Source: Metallyticus violacea (taxonomy: Eukaryota; Arthropoda; Insecta; Mantodea; Metallyticidae). From it: DNA of 64,000 nt. Below, one piece after another: positions 23,822 through 35,329 of this stretch. Where the stretch lies: positions 31,066,501-31,130,500 of the forward strand of contig CM060834.1 in the NCBI GenBank assembly GCA_030762175.1, written 5' to 3'. Under the pieces are notes generated by a model. That model was not told where the DNA came from. It made no database searches and saw nothing but the letters and a program-made list of their open reading frames with translations. How positions within the stretch are numbered: the first letter of the stretch is position 1; every line of letters begins with the position of its first letter. Both the position numbers and the translations under genes were made by a program.

Positions 23822-24975
23822 TACAGGCATAATTTCTCACACTAAAATGTTCTTTGCTGGCTTAATGCGTATTGCACACCTTGTACTAGTTTCATTGATG
23901 TAATTTCCGGTTGCCACATATGAGAGCTGTACAAGTTGACAATGTTCAGTTCTGTCTACAGCAAAGGTGACACTCGACGAACAGTACGTTGCCCTGAAAT
24001 TCTGCCTTCGTCTCTACAAATCTTCAGCTGGGGCCTCTGCAATGTTAAAGGCCTAAGGAGAGTTTGTACTTCCCTATAGCAGTGTTCGAAGTTAGTGTCA
24101 AATGCTAAAAGAGGGAAGGCAATCAATTTCAAAAATGTTGAAACCTGGCACCCCGGATTATGCTCTAACGGAAGAAGACACTGCCATTGTGAGAGAGGAT
24201 CGTCGTATAACACTTTGAGAACTCTTCTGAATTCTGAAAAATTCACTGGATGCCACGCACACGTTAGTAGCCGAAAAGTTGCAAATGAGACTTGTTTGTA
24301 TACAGTGTGCTTCAAGCCTGGTGATCCCCGAACAAAAGAACGTTGATGTTGCATGCAGCTGAAGATAGTGTTATAGGAAGATGCGGAGTTACTTTCATAA
24401 TCACTGCTGAATCATTTCGATCCTGAGAGCAAACAGCGAATCTCTATGTGGAAATTTCATCATATCACTAGCATAAAAATGTAAAAGTGGTTACTTCTGC
24501 TCGAAGAGTTATATTCATCCCATTTTTTCGACATTCAAGCATGTCGCACCTGCATATGCAACATTTACTGGGCAATTAGACAGAGATATTTTTACACATG
24601 GCCATACCACACGCAGAAGGCCACATTTTCGTGCAAAAATGTAAGTTGCTGCACCAGGATAATGCACGGCCGCATATCGCAAATGTGAATATCTTCCAAA
24701 AATTAATGTTAAATATGTACCTCACCCTCCTTATAGTCTATATTTAACCCCATGTGATATTTTATTTTTTCCCAGATGAAGAAGGCGATTCTGAAGGACC
24801 TGTCAAAGAATGATTTCCAGCATGTCTTTGAAGATTGACAGAACTCTGGGACATCTAATGGGACTACTTGAGAAAGATAATCAAAACTATGAGGATGAAT
24901 AAAAGACATGTTATCAAAAATATCATCATTCTTTACTGGGCAGTTCTCCTATATTCAGCGTTAGCGGAGAAATTC
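23822..24975 (+). pseudogene. mariner transposase relic, subfamily also present at 46.8 kb
   Basis: The first ~300 bp align by eye with 46788-47100: both have 'gcataatttct', 'gagagctgtacaagttgaca'-like and 'aattctgccttcgtctc' stretches. Translation gives 'GTPDYALTEEDTAIVREDRR' and then 'LQMRLVC' (mariner LxMRxVCxxWVP). Later come 'HQDNARPHIANV' at about 24652 and 'PPYSLYLTPCDILFFP' at about 24725-24775. The second and third catalytic Asp positions (HQDNA and PCD) are therefore retained, but the frame is broken by many stops and shifts and the TGDETW region is not recognisable. Frameshifts between consecutive motifs make it non-functional. Confidence 0.85.
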
Positions 24976-25980
24976 ACGTTTTTTTCCTACAAAGGTGGTA
25001 ATTCTGTATGTAAGTAAAGAGATCTTTGTTTCTCTAACATTTAATTAACATCGGATCTATTTTGAAGTGGCGTAGCAATAAACCCACTGCACAATATTTG
25101 TATCTAACTAACCGGTAGTTAAAAAAAAAAAAATAAAAGCATTATACTGGTGGTAGCCAGAAAGCTTTTGTTCAGTTTTATTTTGGAATAAAAACAGGTG
25201 AATTTACTGCTTTAATTACACTTTTTTTTCCTACGGAATTTCTGAATAGACCAGCGGTTCAAATGTCCTTTCCCTTTCTAATGGAAAACGTCAAACAAAT
25301 TCTCATTTAGCGTCTTGCGATCAACACCAAGATCTCATCGACTAGGGATGCTGTGCGATATTCCGCTTCTTTACAAGTATACTTCAGTCATTTATGAACA
25401 ACGTTTCGCTAACCTCATTGAGAAATTCTAGATGTAATCTTATGCCAATGCCATTACCCGTTGACTAATCAAGCAATTAATTTAAAGCGATAAAATTCAT
25501 CGATTCCTCTTGAATAAATGTTAGAACTTAATAGCAAGTTAAACTACAAAATGAAGGCTAATTAAATAAATTTAAGACCGCAAATCAACTTTCTTCTGTC
25601 AGTTAGCGATAAAATAAACAACTAAGCTGTCATTTAGCTATCTGGAACCTTTGTTTTAAGGCGTTTGTATTATAAAATGGAACAAAGTTACAGTAATGAG
25701 CAATGAAAACGTATTTGAATTGTTATGTTTACTATCTCCATTCTTAAAGTTCGAAACGATTAAAAAAAAAAACTTGTAGTATGGTTGAACATTCCATAAT
25801 GCTTTTGAATAAATTCCAAAAGATTGAATTGTTACTCCCGAATCCAAACTCTATGATTTTAATATATGAGAAACATATATAAACAACGTGCGTAAAAATA
25901 ATCCGCATACTGCAGAAAAGACTATCTGAAATTATTTTTAAATGGGGATCGCTTTTTTCAGTTTAAAGATTCTTTTTTAA
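24976..25980. other. AT-rich intergenic DNA
   Basis: This contains an A tract near 25121-25133 and chance frames only. Confidence 0.5.
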
Positions 25981-26234
25981 TAGTGTTTAACGCCCGTTTT
26001 TACTACTGAGGCATCACTGACGGTAGACACTGATGATACATGAGATGAAAACATAAACTGGGAAAGGATTTTTTAAAGGAAGGAAGCGTTCCAGGCCTAA
26101 GTTTAATGTGCCTCCCCGGCATTTGCCATTTATGAGGACAGAGGAAAACCTGGAAAAAACCTCAGTCAGGTGGGAATCGAGCCTCGGACCTCCCGCTAAC
26201 GACTCCACGCCTTCACGACCTCGACCACTGGCGG
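25981..26234 (-). repeat. SINE family A, near full length
   Basis: In reverse complement it begins with the 'ccgccagtggtcgaggtcgt' head. A B box follows (complement of 'gggaatcgagcc'), then the 'ttttccaggttttcctc' linker, the 'aaatggcaaatgccggggag' body and the 'aacgggcgttaaacacta' 3' end. Compared with the 36.8 kb copy the order is complete. Two short open frames on opposite strands here are by-products of the SINE sequence. Confidence 0.85.
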
Positions 26235-29200
26235 CTTATAAGTCTTTGCAAACTTCCTTATGTCGAAAGCAATTTTTTTCATATTTTCGTAAAGTATATT
26301 TTAAAATATTTTTTGCTCTTTAATTTTATTTTGGGATTAATAAAAGAAAATTCGCCTTCCTTTTTAATAATGAAAGAATATTAATGTCCCTTTATGATGT
26401 AGGTCTATGGTGGGTTGTTTGCGATCTCTGGTAACAAGTTGTAACTCTGCGATCTCTAGTAACAAGAGTTTCACAGTAGCGCCGCATTCAAACCTACGAA
26501 GCTGAGTATCCATTCCTGTTGGTTAATGAAATGCGGACAGACCGCCTGTTCACTGCAGTGATTGCGTACAACATCCCAGTCGATGAGATCATTCGTTTGA
26601 CCGCAAGACACAAATGGACATTTGTTTGACGTATTCCATTTGAAAGAGAAATACAATTTAAAACCCTGGTCTATTGAAAAACTTCGTAGTGAAAAATGAG
26701 TAATGCAGTTGTTCCACTTAGGCCGAATAGAGCTTCCTCCAGAAGGCAAGAAACAGGCAAATTCACACCAGCCGTATCTCTGAGACAATTCCGAAGCTCA
26801 AGACCCTTGTGTCTGGCCCCAATTCAGCAACAAAGAGAGCCATTTCATTAAAATTGGGCCTCTAAGTTACAACTAACACCATTATCAATCTTTGAAGCTA
26901 AAAAAGCGGTTTGGCTGCATCAGATAAATCTTCAAATCATATGTCTGCTATGCAGAGAGAAACGGAAATACATTCCATCTCTTATAGTGACACCCTTGTT
27001 AAATTCCTAAGCATTCCTATAGATTTCTATGCATTTGGGTCATTGGAAGCAGAACACGGAAGTGTGTATGTCTCTGGAACGTCTGCCAAGAGGAATGGAA
27101 TAAAACGTACATTACTGTACTTCGCACCACCTTGCTGCAGTGGAAACTGCTGATCACTCAGAACATCACACTGGTGGAGACATTTTATTAAACTAAATCT
27201 GTTTGAATTTGTTACCATAGATCCTAGAAAATCCTCTATATAAGCAATTTAGGTTTTAGAAAGGAATTTATACCATCTCTATTTTATAATTGAAAAAATT
27301 ACTTTCCATAATTGTTCAATGTCTTTATGAAGTTGAAGATATTAACTCTAGACTTCTAGAGGCATGTGTATGCTGCAATTCATTTCTATACTACATAAAC
27401 GTGCCAAACAGATGTTTTCATGAAAGAACCCCTTTGCAGCAGAAATACCATGGTTCTCAGCAATGTAAATCTGCAGCACAAGTATACATAATTTGATTTT
27501 ATCCTCGTCTTTTTGTACCACAGCTCATTATATTAAATAGATGTCCAATTTACAGTGAGGTTATACATGTTACGGGCCGGTACACTGCTACTGTTACTGA
27601 GGAAGTGAAGCCACCGCATCCGGATAAAGGGAGTAGAGTCGCCTCACCTCAAGTTAGTATTTCAGTAATTATGGTTTTACTGAATGCATAAAATAATATT
27701 TTATTTAAAATGCATAATAATAAGAACAGATGACGAAAAGAATGTTCCTCAGTGGCAATAAGTTGCTACCATTTTACGACTCTTCTTTCTTAAGAAAATG
27801 GCTTTTTGGGACATATTTCTTGTCATTTAGGGATCCTGTCTCTCGTAACTTTCTAACAAGTGGCGGACAGTATTTCTATCTAGAACACAATTTCCAAGAT
27901 ATTTTCACATATGTATCCTTCATAAAAATCTATTCAAGACTATATGTAGAAGCAAAATTAAAGGAGAACAATTAGCACATAATGAAACACAAAAATGTAC
28001 AACTAATCACTGAGAACTCCTTTAAACTAACTGCTACCTGCACATGCACTATACCGTCTTGACGACCAGCTTCTCCCAGTAAGTGGCTAATTCAAATAGC
28101 CATTAGAACAGACTCGAGGACTAGTTATAGTTCACAGGCCATAGTTTAAGAATCGCTACTGGAAGAATGGTAAAATAAAATTTGGAAAAGCACTTTATTT
28201 TTCAGATGGCACTGTAATAAGAGGTAGTACCAAAAAAACTGGAACAAGAAGGCAAATAATAGCACCATCTCCTTAATACGAAAAGAAAATTACGTTTTAA
28301 GTGATTTGATTAAATAAAACAACACCTACAAATCAGTTTTTCTGATAATCCTAAAGAGTATCTTCTGTGCCGTATATGTTACTGCCAAGAAAATATCCAG
28401 TAATTTTGAATATTTCTAAAACGTGTACACAACTTTAGCGTTACTTGGCAGTCAGGCTCAGGGATGTTGGTGCAGTCGTGTAACATTACTTAAACATAAG
28501 TTATTCACTGAGCAATGTTGTTCGTTCCTCATATACCGCGGCTATTTTTGTGCTAAATGATTGTACCAATGAAGTCTATAAACCTGCTCAATGCCCGAAT
28601 CTTAGGTTACATTTTAACATTAAATAATGAACCATTTCATACCATAATTGCGCACTCTGTATCAAAGTAACACTGGATAATGGTTATAAGTTTAATTATG
28701 TGAAAGAAATTAATTAGAGCGCACCAAAGTCAAAACCACATCATTTGATATTCGAACATGGGAGAATTCCAGTCACCTGTCAAAACATTCGTGAGCTCAG
28801 GCAGTAACAACGCTTATGGGAAAGTTTCCAACCTGTTTTCTGTACCCCCATTCACCAGAGTAAATGACTTGCAGTTCTTAAGTCGACTGGAATGAAATTC
28901 TCTGGCTCATAAATAACCATTTTCCCGAGGCAAGGCAGTATCGGCTTTAATGGACGTGGTATAGCTGTGGGTGGAAAAACCTACAGGGAAGATTAAAAAA
29001 TATGGTAAACACGTCATAGTTGGCGGTAAATGTTGCGGCTTTAGGAGAAGAAAATAACCTTGCTGGAAACATGCGTAAGAAAAGTAGCTGGCTGTTGTTT
29101 GCAATACTAGATTTCACTTTGGATGGAATTGTGAGAAGGCATTAAGGGGGGGGGGGGGGAAAGATGCATTCAGCTTTCGAAACCTACAGCAGATTTAAAC

Positions 29201-29530
29201 GGAAAATATGTACTTATATTTTGGGGATTGAGTTTAAGCAAACTACTATTCAAAATTTCGAACACCTCGGATTTTGAGAATTTATCCAAAAATGCATTAA
29301 AATGTTAATAATTATTCGTTTTATGGAAATAAATTATACATTCTAGTTTTTTATTTGTTCAAAGAAGCTTCCTCCTTGCTTTGATGTTTGCTTTGCATAC
29401 TCTGAGCATAACTTCTATCAAGTTTATGGCTTTCTTCGTAATTGTCTCATGGTTCTATAGTGCGTTTAATCGTATATTAGACAAGGGTTCTGCCTGACCT
29501 GTCTGCTTTGTATTTCATCATATTTATTGC
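26235..29530. other. intergenic DNA, nothing firmly recognised
   Basis: A tandem 'gcgatctctrgtaacaag' doublet lies at about 26421-26466, and a long G run at 29144-29159. In 26.5-26.8 kb one plus frame is protein-like for about 30 residues ('RTDRLFTAVIAYNIPVDEII') before a stop, but matches no family that I can name. The 27.7-28.0 kb 81-codon frame has no motif. Confidence 0.45.
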
Positions 29531-30118
29531 TTAAACCATCAACAAAGTATTGGCATGCTGAAACTCTGGACCGTTTTCATACTCACACATATGAAATGCA
29601 ATTTTACAGCTTTCCTTTACAACACGTTTATTATCAATTAAATATGGTTTTAAAATGTTAAAATATTCTTCAGATGCAATAACATTCAGTGGCTTAGCAC
29701 ATTCATGGTGTACCTTCTCATTTTCATACTGGTCTTCCAAACATGCTTTCAAGAAATAACACTTTGGCATTGTTTAAAGCTGAGCTTAACACAAAAGTCA
29801 CATCATGTTTGTTTGATTTTAACCCTTTTGCTATTGCAAGGACACTTCCCAAAACATGCCAGTATCTGTCAAAAAGTGGCTTACTTTTATCCATTAATGT
29901 TTGATTCAAATTATTTATATTGGGTTCTTCTGAAGATATTGCTGGATCAGTACCTCAGTTTCTTTATTCTACCCAAAGTCAGTTGCCACGTTTCCCCAGC
30001 TTCTGTCACTAGATCTGTAGAATGTTCCTCCAATACAATGTTTACATCACTACCTACTCGCCAACTAAACGCATACCAGATGCTTTTTGCGTGGCCCCAA
30101 AGAAAGTTGTAATTTCCT
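29531..30118 (-). pseudogene. unidentified minus-strand coding relic, frameshifted
   Basis: Three successive minus-strand frames look protein-like and read in order. An upstream frame (about 30110-29960) includes 'EEHSTDLVTEAGETWQLTLG'. A second (29909-29724) includes 'KPLFDRYWHVLGSVLAIAKG' and 'HDVTFVLSSALNNAKVLFLE'. A third (29770-29531) includes 'HHECAKPLNVIASEEYFNIL' and 'CKIAFHMCEYENGPEFQHAN'. Residue composition is balanced, unlike the AT-driven chance frames elsewhere. I recognise no domain or catalytic motif. The need for at least two frameshifts makes a decayed gene or mobile-element protein most likely, but exons of a real gene cannot be excluded. A SINE-B lies directly upstream on the same strand. 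Confidence 0.45.
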
Positions 30119-30140
30119 TTTTTATAATTACTCTATTTTG

Positions 30141-30418
30141 TTCTTTATTTATTTACAGCTCTTTAACATCTCAGGTCAACAGCTCAATTCAGGGCGTGAA
30201 ACGGCCGACAAATTTTGCTCAGAGATCTCTTCTTTCAGGCTTAAGATTCCTTTACGTGCCGTAAATCTACGACACTTAACTCATGGTTTTAATTCTCTTT
30301 CGAAGGAAACCATACTTAGGATTTTTAAACCCGAAAAAATCCCTCGATCCTGGCTGGAATTGAACCCGTGATCTTGGATCTACGAGGTAAGTATGATTAC
30401 CACTAAGACCACCAGGAA
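30141..30418 (-). repeat. SINE family B, near full length
   Basis: The reverse complement begins 'cctggtggtcttagtggtaa', an A-box-like tRNA head. The B box is at 30356-30366 (complement of 'ggaattgaacc'). The 'tcggccgtttcacgccctga' body follows, and a 'taaataaataaagaac' tail. It aligns with the copy at 23225-23504 throughout. Confidence 0.85.
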
Positions 30419-30961
30419 TGACTACCTCTATTTTGAAAATATCATCTATTTTATTGCCTCCAAAACAACACCTTTCTTTCACTCAAATGTCATGCGTTCT
30501 CTTCACTCGTCGGACAAGCAGCGTTTTGTACCAAATAACTCACACTATGATTCGTCAGTAAACAATACTTTCTTCTGCTGATTTTGTTCTAAACGAATTT
30601 TTGCTGAGGAGTGACAAGGCAACTCGCTGTTCCAGAGAAATTGTTCGCCAAATTTTTAAAAAGTTACGATAGACAGGATATCTAAATGACAAAGAAACGT
30701 TCCTAACTGCGTATTGTTACAAAAAAAGGTTATAGAGGTATTTCCTAAGATGATGTTGGCAATATATTGCCACCGAGGAGCATCATTTCCATATATTGTA
30801 ACACAGATTAGTGCTTATAATGATCAATAGCATTTTATTATTTCAGTAAAAATATAAATACTAAATTCTAAAATAAATTTACTCCACTAAACCTGCAACT
30901 CAAACAATCTCACTTACTACTTGTTCGGCGGTGGTGAAAAAAAAATAGTGTAAATTTACAT
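30419..30961. other. intergenic spacer between two SINEs
   Basis: No feature was recognised; short chance frames only. Confidence 0.5.
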
Positions 30962-31209
30962 AACCCAACTCTTTCACGCTTGATTGTCTGGGGTTCGATT
31001 CCCACAGGACTATCTACCCTGCGAGTTTTTTTCCAGGTTTTCCTCAGTCTTCATAAATAGCAAATGTCAGGGAGGTACACTACAGTTATATCTGGAAACT
31101 TTCCTTTCTTAATAAAAAAAAAAACCTTTTGCAATTTGTCATTTCCTCTCATATATTATTACTCATCACTGACCACGCCTGTGATACTTCGGGCGTTAAG
31201 CACTATTTA
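30962..31209 (+). repeat. SINE family A, near full length
   Basis: A B box 'ggttcgattcc' is present at about 30992-31002. It is followed by 'tttccaggttttcctcagtc', 'aaatagcaaatgtcagggag' and a 3' end of 'tcgggcgttaagcactattt'. The A-box region is eroded. Confidence 0.8.
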
Positions 31210-33261
31210 AAAGGCAAATTAATTGAAAGAGAAATACTACTTCAGTTTTGCAAGCAATAGATATCTCGTAAAGCATCTTTATACATATTTTAAATATAGT
31301 TTTCCAAGCATTTGAGAGGAGAGGATGCATTTAAAAAGGGTCAGTGCACAAACACAAGTGAAGTAGTGCATACAAGTAAATGTCAACAAAGTACTGAGCC
31401 ATAATGCTAACAAATATGAACATTAGGCTTCGGTAGCCTTCTAAATAAATGCTACGTCAAAATGGCCTAAGTGGTAAGCGATGCATTTTTTCTAATCAAC
31501 TAAATTTAAAATCCGTTAATAAAAGAGACTGTTATTTACTATCTCTCAAGTGCGGTCAAATATAACTCAAAACCTATATTTAGTGTGTGTGGTTTTTATC
31601 TCATTGGTCGTTCTGTTTTTCAAAAACTAATGGACTTTAATAAGTAAAAAGGGAAAGAAGTTTCAGAGGGTGTTCACTAATACAACAGTACATCTACCGA
31701 CAAATCAGTGACAACAGTTCAGCGTCCTCCCAACTCATCTATCTATTTACATTTTCAAGAACCTAAAAACACCAAAAGCACGAAGACGATGCTCTGAATA
31801 CCTTTAAGAAGTGCAGTAACGCAGAAAAGAATAGTGTCCAGAACATAAATACTATTTTGGATAACTTTTAAAGGTCAATTAGCATTGGTCTGTTGCGCCT
31901 GTGAGTGATAAGAAGAGAGAAAGGATACAATCGATATAAAACTACAAACTTGGAGACTCCTGAAGGAGAATGGGAGAAGGAATAACTGCGCTCTTCATCT
32001 TCCCATAAAACGTAAATGTATAATACATGAAATTATATGAAAAACTTTACATTTTTTAAAATATTACAACTGTAGAAATTGAAATAAGTAATCTTCTGGA
32101 ATTAATAAAGGGAAACAAAATCGCATTAAAATGATGTAAAATAGTAGAAGAATTGTACGCAAAAATAACACCTATAACAAAATAATATTTTAGATCAAAT
32201 GATATTGTGTGTAGGGTAACTAGGATTGAAATACACTTAGAACAGAACATTATAAGGTTCATTACAACTTAAATAAGAAAATAAACATATTCTAAGAGTA
32301 TTAGCAATTATGATTAAGTTAACGAGATCCACCAACCATCACGATTTAATTTCTGCTTTAGTCTCTTCAGAAGTGCTGCAACAAGAAACTCAAATATTGA
32401 GGCCTAAATCTAAAGCTTCCACACATTTATTGGATATGGCATTTTCAAACCCTCCTCTCCTTGCTCTTGATATTGAAACTCCGAAGTCGGACAAAGTGTT
32501 TTCTGACTTATTGACAGTAATAGCGATGTCAATAATAGAATATTTAAATTTCCATATCCCACAATATATTCTTTCGTTATGCAATACGAATAAGGCGTGC
32601 CAATGCTGAATTAGCGCGTCAGCTACATGGGACCACAAGATAGGTTTACTAACCACTGGTGTTCTATGAATGTTAAAAAAGAGTTAAATTTATAATATGA
32701 TGCTTGTTTACCCATTTTAAGACCAGCATTTTCCCCCCTCATTGTTCGACTGTACTGTAACATATAATCTTGTTTGTTATATTAAATCTATTTCTAGTGA
32801 GGTGTTAGTTAAACTTTTGTTAGCATTATTACAGCACATATTTCACAAAGATGAAAAGTGCTGATGTGTTCACATGTACAAATAACCAATTCAGCGAAAG
32901 ATGCAAACCGTATATTATCTCAATACGGTTCATCTGCAAACATTTGTAATTTAACTGAGGCTTACTTGCTTCTACTACTTTTCATCCTATCTAATGGTAT
33001 ACCATTACGATGAAACGTCCTGTGTATGAACGAATGTTAAAAACTAGAACTTCTAAATAAGTTCATGAATTTGTATTTTAATGAATTCTCAATAAACATT
33101 TTACTATACGTTAATGATCAAATCACCGTACAAAATAGTGCTAAACCCAGAAAATGAAGTGGTTATATTATATTATATAAAATTAAAATAACAAAATTAA
33201 AATACCCATGCATTAAACTATAAGTATAGCATTTAGGTGTAAAGATTCAGCAGTTTTTGAA
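31210..33261. other. intergenic DNA, nothing firmly recognised
   Basis: Overlapping open frames of about 90-100 codons exist on both strands at 32310-32656, without a motif that I can name. The rest is AT-rich. No SINE or transposase match was seen. Confidence 0.45.
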
Positions 33262-33468
33262 GATACAGTAAATGAATGTTTTATATACGAGGGATTAATT
33301 GCTAAGTCGTGGCAAATATTATTTTTACTGTAAATGAAAATTATTTTTACAGTAAATGAATGTTATATATGGGGGATTAACTGTTTTTTTTACAGTAAAT
33401 GGATGCTATATATGGGGGATTAAGTCTAAGTATGGTAATTATTTTTCCCCCCTCGCGAAAAAGGAAAA
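33262..33468 (+). repeat. local duplication of a 'cagtaaatgaatg' unit with the element's end
   Basis: The unit 'acagtaaatgaatgtt(t)tata', followed by a (c/g)GAGGG-like or GGGGG stretch and 'attaa', occurs from about 33264, 33348 and 33394. The first unit spans the boundary between flanking DNA and the inverted-repeat element. Flank plus element end therefore appear to have been duplicated together after insertion. Confidence 0.65.
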
Positions 33469-34318
33469 CAAGAAAAATCTAAGATAAACGACTGCAATTG
33501 TATGGAATGTACTTCCAAATGAAGCTACCAGATAGTGTATGGAGCAGAGCCGCGTGTCTCAGCACGCCTCGAAGTTCAGTTGGTGAGCGACAATGGTCAG
33601 GAATGGAGGTCACGAAGAGTGAACACTGAAAAACGTGCGAATGTTTTCTCTGCATGCATGAGAATGTCATGAAGGAACTATTGGTGCGCGTGTTCTGCCC
33701 TATTGAACGTAGCAAGGTGCATTTCTTTCTAAAATCTCACCAGATTGATGCAACAGGTTTCATAGCGAGTCCACTTCTGTACCTCACCTACTTTGCACAC
33801 ATTTTCCATCTGTTCAGATCCTCCCGCAAAATACGATTCATTGTTTTTGCCAGAATTCCTCTTTGTCTTCTTATTCCATAAGTGTCCAGCGCCTATCATC
33901 GCGTAAGCACGCACTGTTCCACTACCCATCACCCATACATCCTTGTCCGCGGACATTGATGCCTACTGCGCTGTAGATCGGCAGCCAACATTCTGCTACA
34001 TACACACAGTTAGTGTTCGATAGGGCAGGAAAGGCGCACCCAGTGCTTTCCGGATGTCGTTCTCGTCCATCCCTGCCCCTGAGAAATGCTATTTACATAC
34101 GCACTTTGTTCAACCTTTGTGAACTCCATTCCTGACCACTGTCGCTCACCAACTGGACTTCGAAGCTAGCTGAAACCCACTGCTCTGTTCACATACACCA
34201 TCTGGTAGTTTTATTCGAAAGTATATTCGATATACTTTCAATCGTATATCTTAGATTTTTGTGTTGTCCCTTATTCGTGAGAAAAAAATAGTTGCAATGT
34301 ATTATGACTTATCCCTCG
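33288..34318. mobile_element. long-inverted-repeat element with mariner-like ends and TA flanks
   Basis: The element begins 'cgagggattaattgctaagt' and ends with the complement '...gacttatccctcg'. It is flanked on both sides by TA (33286-33287 and 34319-34320), the target duplication of Tc1/mariner elements. The inverted arms extend far inward. For example 'ccagatagtgtatg' (about 33528) and 'cagttggtgagcgacaatgg' (about 33577) are mirrored by 'catacaccatctgg' (about 34192) and 'ccactgtcgctcaccaactg' (about 34136). The arms reach about 33715 and 34018. The ~300 bp centre is single copy with no recognisable transposase. The left arm is lengthened by local duplications. It is best described as a non-autonomous fold-back of a mariner-type family. 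Confidence 0.8.
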
Positions 34319-34320
34319 TA

Positions 34321-35329
34321 TTTAATGAATCATACAAAAGAGATATAAATCTCAAAAAAATTTAAACAAATAACTATACATAGAAATTTAAGGAATAAAA
34401 TACATATATATACACACACAGTCCTGTTTGGAAATAAATATAGACTAAGAAAAGACAATTCAAGGCTTCAGACTGCAGAAATAAAACGATTTTTGATTGA
34501 AATGAAATACTACTTAAAATAAATGTTGGAGGCCGAAACAGGTTCCTTCTAAGCCAAATCCTTGAAGAGAAGTACACGTCATCTATTAAAAAGAGAGGCA
34601 AATATTCAGTGAGCACTTGATGCAAGCAGCATTTGAGACCACTTTCCAGTTTCCTTTTCTTCTTCTTTTTTTCTTTAAAGCCTCTAACGTGCCACGTCAG
34701 GAGTAAGTAGCATCTCTGGAAGTCTTGAGCGAAATTAATCCACTGCACCTAAAGTTACACAATATTCGCCTTACAAGGGAATTAGAAACTTGAAGCTAGG
34801 ATGGAAAGCAAATAGAGCAGTTAGATGAGCTCTACGTTCTGGAGCTTCCATTTCCATGTTAGCGACAAAACAAAATCTTCTAGAATTTCATGCGCAGGGG
34901 TATTGTGTTATAGAAGTTGGGTGGCACAAGTCACCTGCGTTGAAATTTTGTTAGTTATGCTTTTCATTTTAACCGCAAATATAGCAACATGTCATTTTAA
35001 ATTATCTTTAAACAAATCATTTTGCAAAAATGCGCAAGATTTCATTTTTATTCATACATTTGGTGCCTTCTTTTGTCAAAACAGGGATTTTACTGCATCT
35101 AATGCCTGATTATTCTAACACATTTTATTATTCCCATGAAAAATGAAAGAAGTATGTTGATGGAAATGGCTGACATTTCTTTTCCGTTTACGCGTTATGG
35201 CCAGTTTTCTTAAACATCAATAAAATCCAGGTTAACTCAACGCTTTGCAAATCTGATGCAAAGGCTGTAACTCAAAGTAAATGAAAATAATATTAATCAT
35301 TTCTATAAAACGTAGCGGAATTTCAATGA
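34321..35329. other. intergenic DNA, nothing recognised
   Basis: The open frames at 34374-34748 (minus) and 34825-35109 (plus) are long for this window, but have biased composition and no motif. Confidence 0.5.

Noticed and set aside
29705..30112. 135-codon plus-strand open frame, one of the longest in the window
   Set aside because: It is antisense to the more protein-like minus-strand relic, is rich in Leu/Phe/Cys and has no motif, so it is treated as a shadow.
32310..32656. Overlapping ~90-100 codon frames on both strands
   Set aside because: There are no domains or splice context, and coding on both strands is unlikely; left as uncharacterised.
34374..34748. 124-codon minus-strand frame
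   Set aside because: Composition is driven by AT-rich sequence and an AAG/AAA run; there is no recognisable domain.
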